Below, piece after piece: positions 11,636 through 22,700 of a stretch of DNA of 64,000 nt. Location of the stretch: positions 1,138,001-1,202,000 of the forward strand of contig OZ035964.1 of NCBI GenBank assembly GCA_964034945.1, in the 5' to 3' direction. This stretch comes from Chrysopilus asiliformis (Eukaryota; Arthropoda; Insecta; Diptera; Rhagionidae). The notes below the pieces were generated by a model that worked only from the letters and a program-made list of their open reading frames with translations, was not told the DNA's origin and ran no database searches. Positions within the stretch are counted from its first letter, which is position 1; each line of letters starts with the position of its first letter. The position numbers and the translations under genes were made by a program.

Positions 11636-14243
11636 GTGAGTATTTCGAGGGCCTATATTGGGCATCGGTATGATGCAACATAACCAAAAAATATTTTTAA
11701 ATCATGCTAACATTCAAACCTTCGTTAGTATTAATAACTCAAGCCACACACATCCACAAATAAATTATCAGCAACTAAATGTCCGAAGCTGTGCTAACTC
11801 GAATACTAATTTCAGATGTAAAACATGAGATTTTTAGACTATATGATATGTTATAGTGGAGTATATTAGTTTAGTATACCGTTTGTAACGCATCGAATCT
11901 GTTATGTTATGATTTTGTTTGAAAATTAGTTTTTTTAAAGCTTGAAAACAGGGATAGATTGGCTGTTGAGCTACCCTTGGCTATTATCCTTTTCACTCCT
12001 GGCTAGGTACGTAGTTCTGTGCCGGCTTGAACTCGTCGGTTTGGGTGGGATCTTGCCAGTGGAAAAGTGACCACATAACGAGAAAATTTTATCATCAAAT
12101 TGTACCTATTGTTTTTCTACCATGCACCTTCATAATTCGTATCTGCATTCCAAAAGAGTGGACAGGAAATTGAAATTAGTATAAAGAAAAATCAGGAAAC
12201 TTTAATGAAAAGCAGAAAATTTCAGAATTAGCTAGATACAAATTACAAGCGTTTTACACTTTAGGAAAACAAAGTCCATCAAAACTCAGTCCGGTCAGTC
12301 CGCGAAAAAAATCATGTTTCACGTCCCATTACCACAAATCTAACCTAACATATTTGAATTTACTCTAACACTATTTGAATTTAAAAAGAAACAATGCTTT
12401 AACATTTAGATTTAAAATCGTTGCCAGACACCTGACTTCGATTAGGCGTGCCAGCATAAAGAGCTTCAACTTCTTTCTCATAAAATCTATCGATCATCGA
12501 AAGAACTTTGGCGGGCAAACGGTCGGGAAATCTTCCACCAATTCCAAAAGAAAAGAATATCGTATGCCGTAGACAATATTTATATAAATTTATTTAAAAA
12601 AAAAGTATTAAATCTGAACTAATATTATTATCCGAGTTCTTACAAATAGTATCGTTCACAGAGTTATGAATTTTTCTCAGTTAAATTGACACAAAAATGA
12701 TTATTTAAAAAAAATGTAAATCAATACTTATCATTACGCTTCATAACCGTTGAATAGTTTGGTTATTTTTATTTCGGTTAGACAAATTTTAAGTTTGTAC
12801 TTACAGTATTGGAAGTTCATTTATGTTATTTATGTTTATGTTCGCCTTACGTTTTGATGACTAGGAGATTGTGCGCACAAATCCTTCGCAATCAATGGCA
12901 GTATAATATGATCTTGACGATCTTGCTAAAATATACTAAAATGTTGAATTAAAATTTAATCTAACTGGAAAACAAAAATGGAACCAAACTTTCCTTTTAC
13001 AAAATTCGTTACAGATTCTGATCTGATGATTCAATACAACTTCTCGAAAACAATAATGACAAAAACTAGTGAACAAACAATGATCATAAAACAAATGGTT
13101 GCTAGCGATAGTTCTTTTCCGTTCCCTGCGTTCGATCTCCTTTTGTTGTCTTTACCGCCTTGACAACAGGCTTTGGGACGTCTTTTAATCGAATCAAAAA
13201 AAAAATGGTGGTTGCCTTCCGCTTGATTCCCCCTCGTTCCAGGACTATTCGAAGTGCCCTCTTTTCACTCTCTGGGAAACGCGAAGTCTTCTAGTCTAAA
13301 TGCAGCGTGAAAATGCGGAATTTACTGCTGGACAATATTTCCTTTTCTATTTCGTCTTCTCCGAAGACGTTATACGCAAAATTCCTTTTTTATTGAAAAC
13401 GTTGTCTCTATTTTATCTTGTACAAGATATTCAGTATGAGATGATGTTTTTACGATATACGGTACTTGGAAAGTATCCGTTTCTTTTCCGTTATTGATAC
13501 AATACGGCATCCGTTCTTTTTAATACGGTATCCGAACCGCGTGTGTGACACGATCTCGAATTTTCCAGCACGTGAGGTGAAATCTTTTACCGTGTATAAA
13601 TCTTGAATCGTGGGTAGATTTAACCAAAAATTCAACCAGATTTTAGCGGCCGAATACCGTATTTAACTCTTTCTCTCTATTTTCGAGGACTGTTTTAAAA
13701 AAAGAAAACTGCGTTATTCACGGCACTCAGGTCACGCTAAATTAGGCTAGATATCACATACCTGTCATTTTATCTCCTAACTACCCAGAATCTCCAAGAT
13801 TTTCACCTTTATTTCATCTCTAAAACTACGCGTGCGGTTTTCACTTGTCTTTCTGATTGGACTTCTGGAACACGACTGAGAGAAGAACGATTTTCTGAGA
13901 CTGTATTCGGCGCCATATGCTTTTTGGTACCGATCCTGTCAAAATTCCAACTACCTTTTCTTTCGCATCATTTCAAATGCTTTTTAACTTTTCGAGTCTA
14001 CATTTCCCCGATTCCATTAAAGCATCCCATAGGTAAAGAAATTAGTTTGTAGATTATTCCTTGACATATTTCTGACCTAATATTAGGAAATTATGTGTAT
14101 TCAAATCTGATTTCCGTTTTGCAATTATTTATGAAATTTTCCATTTCAACTCTTCGTCTCCTATTCGATCGTTTCATCCTAGATTCGACTACAACTTATC
14201 CTAGACGCTAACCTTGGACTTAATTGTGGGTTCAAAAGCTTAA
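11636..14243. other. Probable intron, no supported exon
   Basis: A/T-rich, with short open frames only (for example 12978-13163). None has both an acceptor and a donor in a matching phase. A small additional exon that would restore the phase between 11635 and 15462 could be hidden here. Confidence 0.4.
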
Positions 14244-14627
14244 TGCTACATTTACACGAATGACAAATTTGTCATTTTTTTCTTGTCATTATGTTAATTC
14301 CCGTGTAAATGGCATAATTTTTGTAATTTTTTCTGTCAGAAAATGTCAATCTCTCATAAAAGAATGAACTTGTCCATTCTTTTATGCCAGATTGTCATTC
14401 GTGCAAACGCAATATTAGTTATGACAAAAGTTGAATACTAAAGTTGTCATAACTAATATTGCGTTTGCACGAATGACAATCTGGCATAAAAGAATGGACA
14501 AGTTCATTCTTTTATGAGAGATTGATATTTTCTGACAGAAAAAATTACAAAAATTATGCCATTTACACGGTAATTAACATAATGACAAGAAAAAAATGAC
14601 AAATTTGTCATTCGTGTAAATGTAGCA
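14244..14627. mobile_element. Palindromic MITE P1, copy 2 (384 bp, TAA duplication)
   Basis: Same length and near-identical sequence to copy 1. TAA flanks both ends (14241-14243, 14628-14630). It lies in the putative intron. Confidence 0.9.
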
Positions 14628-14689
14628 TAAGTTTCAATGACTCTCAAACCTTTTTCAAACTATAATCTTTGATACAATGTCTAATAGGG

Positions 14690-15260
14690 AAATGTGAAAT
14701 TTTTGGATTTAGCCACAGTACAAATCAATCGACAGACACAAAAATGAACTACAAGATATTGATTTCCGCATGTCTGTCCATCTGTTTGCCAGTCCGTGAT
14801 CACCATAACTTTTGAACGGATTGAGCAAGAAACTTGAAATTTTGTACAGTTGCGTTTCTAGTAAACAGCAAATGAAAATTCCATTTTTCGTGAGACACCT
14901 TCAATCTCCCCCCTCCACTGTGCCCAGCCTCTGTTCCTTCTGCTGATTTGTCTTCTAATCCTGTAAGGTTTCGATTTAAAAACGAAAAGAAGAGCCTAGT
15001 TTGGTGTCGTTTTCGTGAAAATTCGATTTTTCGTGGGACACTTCCGCCGCCTGCACCGCCCAAGCCATTAGTGATATCGGAAAACGGACAACAAAAAACC
15101 TTGTATGCCAAATTTCAGCAAAACCGGAGACATGTCTAAAATTGAAAAAATCGCAAGGGCACCCTCTCTCCCTGCACCGTCCAAACTTTTGGTGATATCG
15201 GAGAACGGACAACAGATTTTTCTTTGTGTGTTCAAACGAGATTAAAAGAGATGCTGTGCT
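14690..15260 (+). repeat. GTCY-microsatellite repeat tail plus R2 module
   Basis: Contains a GTCTGTCCATCTG stretch followed by TAACTTTTGAACGGATTGAG and AACTTGAAATTTTGTACAG. This order (GTCY tract, then a block coding-like AACTTTTGAACGG, then TTGAAATTTT) is familiar from DINE-1/Helentron-type repeats of flies. An R2 copy follows, with two CCATTAGTGATATCGGA-like blocks near 15065 and 15190. Family assignment rests on resemblance only. Confidence 0.5.
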
Positions 15261-15461
15261 TCGGCATTAAAGGGTCTTGCCCTAAGTTCTGGCTGAAACT
15301 ATGCAAAAAAAATGTTTTTATTTGTCAGGTTATTATAGTGTAAATTTTACACGAACGTAGATTTTGTATAAGAAAGTCATCTGCTTTTCACATCAGAGAT
15401 TTTTGTTACATTTTCAAAATTCGAAATGGTAATTGATTTTATTTTTCTTTTGTGTTTTCAG

Positions 15462-15676
15462 ATATTTGGAGAAATCCCAAAATCAACAGCAAATGAATTT
15501 ACACCATCGAAATTACGAACTGGATCTGGAGAGAGATCATGCTTTGCCAACATCAGCCCCAAATGCTGATATCTTAAAAAGTAACAGTAATCCGACATAT
15601 CCGAATCCAAACCGTCATCGGAATCACGATCGCGATCGTCACCGCCATGTTTTAAATTCAACACCAGCGCCATCAA
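15462..15676 (+). CDS. Internal exon of the unidentified host gene
   Basis: A clean acceptor (TTTTTCTTTTGTGTTTTCAG) and donor (GTAAGT at 15677) bracket 215 bp. The open frame is polar and low-complexity: YLEKSQNQQQMNLHHRN, then LERDHALPTSAPNADILK and a His/Arg/Asp-rich part (HRNHDRDRHRH). It enters in phase 2 and leaves with one extra base (phase 1), which fits the exon at 17354 exactly: that exon begins with the two bases completing an Ile codon. The region is likely cytoplasmic and disordered. Confidence 0.7.
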
Positions 15677-16434
15677 GTAAGTACAATTAATTTCCTTTCT
15701 CTCTAATAAATACTTGTATTTAATTTTTATTTTTTCTTCCATAATCATACTAAAAACGCTTTATAATCAAACTTTGCTATTTATTTTCATTTACGTTTGT
15801 GATTTTCTTTTTCTCACGCTCTGAGATTTTTCAGACTTACGGCTCTGTTGTTCGATTCCGGATTATTTTGTCGGAAATTAATAAATTCCTTAATGAGTAC
15901 AAAAGTAAAAAAAATGTCCTTTAATCTAGATTTTAGCCTAATTCGCAATTGAATTAGTGCGCTGTTACCATTAGATTTTTTTCTACTATTGTACGACTTA
16001 AAATCGTTACCCAGTGATATTGTTATTAGTAAAAGATTAAATATTTATCAATCACTGCATGTCAGACAAAAAAAAGTAACAGTTATGTAACAGAAGTATG
16101 TGGAATGTCTGCTTCTGTCTTGACAGGCGTTACGTAGGTGTCAAGAATAGGGAGAATAGGGATATGTCAAGAGTAGGGAGCCAACAGATGTCACTGTATA
16201 AAATGTTGCCTTTTGCAGCCAAGAGATATCGCTGTATGAAACGAATACGGCTTTCCCATTGTTTTTACGAATGTTGCGATTCTGCAAGCTTGTTTAAATA
16301 CGTAAAAATTGTAAAAAAAAGCCCGAAAAATAATTGAAAAATAATAATATATTTATTTTCCGGATTACGCAAGCTGCTAGAGATGATCTTAAGTATATTG
16401 AAGGATTTTAATAGGAATCGGTATTCTGGATTAA

Positions 16435-16707
16435 CCCTCCGTCTACCGAAAAAAAACCTGCTAGAACTACCGTTTAGGTCAATTAGACCCCAATCGGTAA
16501 TAAGCCATTTTTCTTTAGTTTTTATTTAAATGTCTGAGTACACTTAGAAAAAATTTCAATAGTGTCAATAAATTCCAGCAAAATACAATGAAGAATTTTT
16601 AAAGAAACAATATCAAGAAGTTACAAAGTCCAAAAACTATTACGACTAGAATTAGAGAAAATTTTGATCGCTGTGGGGTCAAACTGACCCCAATGGTAGA
16701 CGGAGGG
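16435..16707. mobile_element. piggyBac-type MITE, 273 bp, TTAA duplication
   Basis: Ends CCCTCCGTCTACC and GGTAGACGGAGGG are perfect 13-bp inverted repeats, flanked by TTAA at 16431-16434 and 16708-16711. A TTAA target and CCC...GGG termini are hallmarks of piggyBac. No transposase is present. It lies in the 15677-17353 intron. Confidence 0.88.
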
Positions 16708-17353
16708 TTAAAGAACTTTGATGAGTCTCGATTTTAATCCCGCCATATTAGGTATACCTGCCCATGTCATAACCGAAAACGTCAAATTTGTCGGTTTTTC
16801 GTCATTTGATTCTATCTGGACATAATAAAGCTGTCCTAAACGATGGAAATTATCGAAAAAATGCATAAAAAATATCTGATGTGAGCAGCACGTGACTTTC
16901 TTATATAAAAAAAATGTAGAGAATTTTAATATCTCTCATTTTTCGATTTGCAAGCAATTTGCAAAAAGTTTTTGTGTATATAAAATGTGGATGCCAGTGT
17001 CGAATATACGTCATTTTTGTGCTAAACATACACAGCCGCAGCCCATATAAAAATATGTAAGGCAGATCTAAGGCGATATGAATTGACGTAAAATGTTATT
17101 CAAAGCCACGGAACGGCGTCAACAATCCTTTTTAACATACGAACCGGACGAAGAAACATGGAATAAAATTTTTTTGGAAAAAGAAGAAATCTCATCGATT
17201 TTCAAGATTTTTATGCCCAGTTGAAGAAATCCAGAGCATTAGCCGCTTTATTTTCCTGTACACTATCCTATGCTGTTTCACTATCATTAATTGGGAATGT
17301 TTATTATTTTGTTGTTAGTTTTTTTTCTAATTGTAAATGTTGTATAATTTTAG

Positions 17354-18759
17354 TTCACAATCTTAAAAAGGGAATGCCAACCATACCGATGTATTCCGGC
17401 GATGTGCCATCGTATTCGCCACCAGCCCGGGCGTTTTTTACGCCGCCACTGCCGCCTGAATATCAAAATCCATTTGCCGATAAGCCAACGTTACGTGGAA
17501 CCTATAACGATGGCGGCATACTCAACACAAATACATATATCAATCGGAAACCGATACCGCCGCCAAGTTTGACGCCCGGTCATGAGCGGATCCCGTTACG
17601 GCCGCCAGCTTTGAATAGCGGTGGAGTTGGAGCGCCTGGAAATTTACCAAGTGGCGTAGGCGGTACCAGCTCTCAGCCGAGTTATGTCGATGTGGTAAGG
17701 GGAAATACACCGCATGGTAGTGGATCTGGTAATGGAAATGGCGGTAGTGGTGGTGGTGGCAGTGCCCTATCAAATGGTGGTAGCGGATCGGCTAATGGCA
17801 ATAAATCGTATTCCAGTGAGGATAACCAAAGGAAGAAGGCACTTAATACACCATCACAGAAGGTCAATAGTAAAATGGATGGTAATATCGGTGGTAGTTC
17901 GCCCGGCAATGGTAGTGGCAATGATGGGAACTATGATAAAATTGGACATCAAGGTGCTGGCATCGGTGTCGGTAGTAGCAGCGGATCAAGTCCAAACGAG
18001 ACTCTACCGAATACCGGAAAATTACATCCACCGAATATTTCACGAATTCTGTCATCATAGAATGGTCGTAAGGAGGATATCCCGGAAGTTCTATTACGTA
18101 CGATAACCGCTCGACCGAATCATCATCCGCCATCGTCACCGGTTAAGCAAAGTCCATCCGATGGTAAGAATCCGAATATCAATCAAAGGAAGACATCGTC
18201 CTCGATACATGAGGATGACGACGATGGTGGTGGCGGTGGCGGTGCTGGTGGCCTAGGGAATATTGATGATTTATCGAAAGGCGGTGCCGGCGGTGGTAGT
18301 AAAGGATTAAACGATGATGGTATCGATGATGTCGGACAATCATCGGAAGAGGACGGTTTCGATATATTTGTCGATCCGCAAGGTACTAACAGTAACGGCA
18401 ATCCAAATGGCGGTAATAATGTACCTGAAGAGCCTAAAACCCAACCGAAGATAAAAATGAGCGCAAAATCAACAGAGCATCCAAATGATGTATTCTCAAC
18501 GCAGATCATACATAATTTAGCGAATATTAATAATGAGAAAAGTCTATTGACAACATCAACACCAGAGGGGATCGGTGGTGGTTCGAGTGCAACATCATCT
18601 GGCAGTAATTATGGATCATCATCATCATCATTATCATCATCGTCATCAAATAGTAGTAGTAGTAGCAGCAGCAGTAGTAGTACAAAGGATTCAAATGATA
18701 AAAACGGTAGTAATAAAAATGGTGCTGCAACATGGACGGTCGCATGGAATATATTTTAG
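17354..18759 (+). CDS. Large terminal exon of the host gene, with an in-frame TAG
   Basis: Acceptor TATAATTTTAG precedes 17354; the phase matches the 15462-15676 exon. The frame begins HNLKKGMPTIPMYSGD and contains a Pro-rich, conserved-looking block (PPLPPEYQNPFADKPTLRG, about residues 30-50; PPPSLTPGHERIPLRPP, about 67-85). A Gly/Ser/Asn-rich stretch follows up to TAG at 18058-18060. Beyond the TAG the same frame stays open for 232 further codons (GRKEDIPEVLLRTITARP, an acidic EDDDD patch, a poly-Gly run and a poly-Ser run) to the TAG at 18757-18759. The composition on both sides is alike, so both look coding. Either the TAG is removed by splicing (donor GTAAGG at 17695, acceptor TCATCATAG at 18060), read through, or a nonsense allele or sequencing error. 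I do not recognise the protein firmly; Tincar-like is a weak guess. Confidence 0.7.
17695..18060 (+). other. Possible exitron (in-frame 366-nt intron inside coding sequence)
   Basis: GTGGTAAGG gives a good donor at 17695 in phase 0. The segment ends with ATCATAG at 18060, so its terminal AG is part of the in-frame TAG. The length, 366 nt, is a multiple of three. Splicing would remove the stop and keep the frame; retention would end the protein at 18060. The pyrimidine tract before the AG (TTTCACGAATTCTGTCATCA) is moderate. Confidence 0.35.
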
Positions 18760-18843
18760 GGAACGAATGATGCCGTTAAATGTAAAGCAAATGCAAATTA
18801 AAAATATATCTAGAAAAATTTATCTTTTTTTCTTTAACAAAAC

Positions 18844-18849
18844 AATAAA
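18844..18849 (+). terminator. Polyadenylation signal AATAAA
   Basis: AATAAA stands 85 bp after the last stop of the host gene, in A/T-rich sequence, and is the most plausible 3' end signal. Confidence 0.55.
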
Positions 18850-18962
18850 GAAACCGACATTTTCATAACATATTGTTTTAGAAGTGGTCGTTTTTGCTGC
18901 ATGTGCATATCACATACGACAAAGTAATTCTTTGGCGAATACCATTTCGAGTATTTATATTT

Positions 18963-19094
18963 CTGTGGCAAAATGTCAAAACATCTTAAGTCGACTTTCA
19001 GGCGAATCCAAAGTAACCTATCTGGAAATGCAAATACAGATCAGTTTGGCTTCGCCTGAAAATCCACTTGAGATGTTTTGCCGTTTTGTCACAG
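18963..19094. mobile_element. Foldback MITE, 132 bp
   Basis: Left arm CTGTGGCAAAATGTCAAAAC... and right arm (reverse complement CTGTGACAAAACGGCAAAAC) pair over about 44 bp, both continuing into a shared TTTTCAGGCGAA-type block. No clear target duplication was made out. The 216-codon frame running across it is chance. Confidence 0.7.
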
Positions 19095-19497
19095 ATTCTG
19101 TTTTATTTTTCATTCGTTTTACGAGGTTAAAATTTCGATATGGCTTCTGTAAATTTCATGTACAAAGGGGGATGTGTTTTCTTTTTCTTAAATTGCCATA
19201 CTTTTTTAAAACAATAATTCATTTCTTTTTTATTCCTTTTTGTAAAATTACAACTGTTTGGCATCAAATGTTGAGGTTTTCTTACGAAAACTTGGCAAAT
19301 ATTACTTGGAATATTTGTTTGAAATGCCGCCCACTCCCTCCCTCCCCTAACCACCGATCAAAGGAAGGACAGTTTGTTCCAATTTTCATTTGTGCTTATA
19401 TAAGAAGCTTTATGGGTGTTTCATATTTTCAAAATACAGCAAAAATTGCGCTGCAGGCGAATTTTGTAAAGAAACAATGCACCGTAGATGAAAATTT

Positions 19498-19639
19498 TAT
19501 TATTAAAACACGTCTGTTCAGCTTGAGTAGATGAGAAAGAAGAAATGTATTTAGAACAAAAGCATACAATGATAATTCAGTTACAGTGTTGCCAAATGAT
19601 ATATACATAAATACAAGATATTAAGTTCCATCTATAACA
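19498..19639 (-). repeat. 3' LTR of the copia element
   Basis: 142 bp, identical to the other LTR as far as I could compare. Its outer edge abuts AATTT at 19493-19497. Confidence 0.93.
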
Positions 19640-19648
19640 CTCCCCCTA
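19640..19648 (-). promoter_or_regulatory. Polypurine tract
   Basis: On the minus strand TAGGGGGAG immediately precedes the TGTTATAG start of the 3' LTR, the expected position of the plus-strand primer. Confidence 0.8.
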
Positions 19649-19706
19649 GAACTTAATTCTCTAAAATAATTTGTTTATTCATTATAAATTTAATTTCAGT
19701 TTTATT

Positions 19707-22700
19707 TCAAAATTTTAGCCCAATTTCCGTTGAAAATTCTTTTGATTTTTTGGAAGTAATAGCCTTTGTAAAAGTATCAGCCACCATTTGATCGGTTGGA
19801 GTATAACTCAGTCTGATTGATCCATCGGCAACCCTTTCCCGAATGAAATGATGTTTGATGTTTATATGTTTGGTCTGTTGGTGATACATATTATTTGATG
19901 CCAGATGAATTGCGCTTTTGTTGTCACAATTAATGACGACATCAGAAGATCTTGAAAATAATTCTTCGTTCAATGTTTTTAACCAAATTGTCTCTTGAGT
20001 GGCTTGTGCCAATGACATGTACTCTGCTTCTGTCGTAGAGAGGGCAATGGTTGGTTGTCTTTTGGTGTTCCACGATATTGCTGCGCCTTGAAGGATGAAA
20101 ACGTAGCCCGTAGTTGAATGACGGTCATCTATGTTGTTGGCCCAATCTGCATCGCAGAATCCAATCATCTCCGAGTTTCCAGCCTTTTTGAACACCAGTT
20201 TGGCATTAGCCGTACCTTTCAAGTACCGTAATACGCGTTTTACAGCATGCCAGTGCGCCTTTCCTGGATTCAGGTTGTATCTGCTTAAAGTGGTAGCAGC
20301 GAAACAGATGTCTGGTCTGGTTAGTTGAGCTGCATACATTATGCTCCCAATTGCCTCTTGGTATGGGACGTTGGACATTTCGTCACGTTGACTTTGGTCT
20401 TTTGGACACATATCCTTCGATAGCTTCTGATTACAGTCCAGTGGCGACGATATTGGATTGCAATCCTTCATACCAAAGCGTTCCAAAATTTCGTGGATGT
20501 AATGAGATTGATCAATTGAAATCAATCCATTCTTACGGTCACGTTTGATGTTGATTCCCAAAACGGATGTTGCTTGTCCTAAATTCTTCATTTTAAATTT
20601 TGAAGAAAGATGCGCCTTCAAACGGTCACTATATGTCTTGTCATTTGAAAGCACCAGGATGTCATCAACATAAACTGCAATGAGAAATATTAGACCATCT
20701 TTGATACAATGATATATGCAGGGATCTGCATTCGATCTCACAAGTCCAAATTGTGTGAGAGCCTCGTTCAATTTATTGTTCCACACCCGACTTGCCTGTT
20801 TTAGTCCATACAGTGATTTTTTGAGACGACAAACCTTATTCGTTCCATCATGAAAACATTCTGGTTGGTTCATATAAATTCGTTCTTCTAGATCGCCTTG
20901 TAAAAAAGCTGTTACAGCATCCAGTTGCTCGATGTCAAGGTCGTACTTAACTGCAAGTGCCAGGAGAAATCTAATTGACGTGTGTCGCACAACCGGTGCA
21001 TATATTTCGTTGTAGTCAGTTCCTGGTTTTTGAGCGAATCCCTTTATAACTAGTCTTGCTTTGTGCTTGACGATGTTGCCACTTGAGTTTCGTTTGGTCC
21101 TGAATACCCATTTGCAATCGATCGGTTTCTTGTCAGTGGGCGGATCCACTAGTTCCCAAGTGTGGTTCTCTAACAATGAGCGATATTCTTCGCGTATAGC
21201 CTCCTTCCAATGCCTTGCGTCTGTCCTAGCAAGTGCTTCCCGGACTGTATTTGGATCTCCCATGGAGCTATTTGCAACAGATAGTGCCATGTTGGCTTGT
21301 AACATTGACTCGCCTTCAATGCTGGTGTATGAGGAGGAACTCTGCGAAGACGGTTCATAATCTGGGTCATTGGTGTCATCGAGATCGATGGAGTTTTCGG
21401 TTGATGTTTCCATAAGACCTGTAGCTTCGCTAGTAGTGGTATCATGGCTTTTATAATTTTCATCATGGACCCCCTCATGCTCTTCGTCAAGGTTATATAA
21501 AAAAGATGGAAAACTTTGATTATTTGCTAATTGAAAGTTACCAGTATCCTTCGACGTCTCTTCTTCCTTTGATAGTTGCATTTTTTGTACTTCGTCTGTT
21601 TCTTCAAAGAACACTACATCTCTGCTGGTGACTATACGTCTTTTCTCCATATCGTACAATCGGTAAGCTTTTGAGTTTGCGCTGTATCCCATCATGATGC
21701 ACTCCCTCGACTTTTCATCGAATTTTTTGCGGCCTTGCTTTGGAATATGGACCATAGCCTTTGACCCAAATATTCGAAAAAATTTGACATCTGGTTTTCT
21801 TCCTGAGAAAGCTTCTTCTGGAGTCACTTTCATGTTGTTGCTGCACGGGAGCCGATTGACAATAAATGCTGCAGTCGTCACTGCCTCTGCCCAAAATTCC
21901 GTTTGAAGACCGGAGTCGATTAACATACAACGTGCCTTTTCTACGATGGTTCGATTCATTCGCTCTGCGAGGCCATTTTGTTCGGGTGTATATGGCGCGG
22001 TAGATTGATGTTGAATTCCGCAGTCTTTCAAATAGTTGTCCATTTGTTTGCACATGTACTCACCACCATTGTCAGTACGTAATACACGAATTTTCCGTCC
22101 GGTTTGAGTTTCGACGAAGCGCTTGAAATCTACGAACTTGTCTTTTACTTCTGATTTCGCCCGCATTGTGTATAAAAACACTTTCCTACTGAAATCGTCG
22201 ACGAATAACACAAAATAATTTGCGCCACCAATGGACGTTACTGACATCGGACCGCATACGTCCGAATGCACCAAATCCAAAATATTTGCTGCACGAGTAC
22301 CACTGTTGTTGAAGGGATTTCTCGTTTGCTTCCCCTTCATACACACAACGCACTTGCCAATCTGAATTGGAATCCTATCAATTCCCGTAACTAAGTCCAT
22401 TGATTTTTTTATGTATTGTTCATTGGCATGACCAAATCTTCGATGCCACAATAAGGAATTATTTTTACCGACGATTGTGTTGAGATAACATTTGTCGACA
22501 GAGGAACGATTTACTTTGTACAGATTGTTTGTTAAAGTAGCTGTTATTACAATATTGCCTTTGTTGTTGTACACACGGCATCCATTCGAGTCAAATACCA
22601 CTTTGTTTCCATTTTTGACAATTTGACTAACTGATAAAAGGTTTGTGCACAATTTTGGTACGAATTGAACGTTTTGCACCACTGCATTCGTTGGGCCACC

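Noticed and set aside
17540..18509. His/Tyr-, Pro/Leu- and Met/Val-rich frames opposite or beside the terminal exon
   Set aside because: Shadows of GGT/AAT/TCA-rich coding sequence in other frames.
18884..19534. 216-codon plus-strand frame
   Set aside because: It runs through a foldback MITE and into the copia LTR; no domain, no codon bias.
21061..21490. Short frames on both strands inside the copia ORF
   Set aside because: Shadows of the 1104-codon polyprotein.
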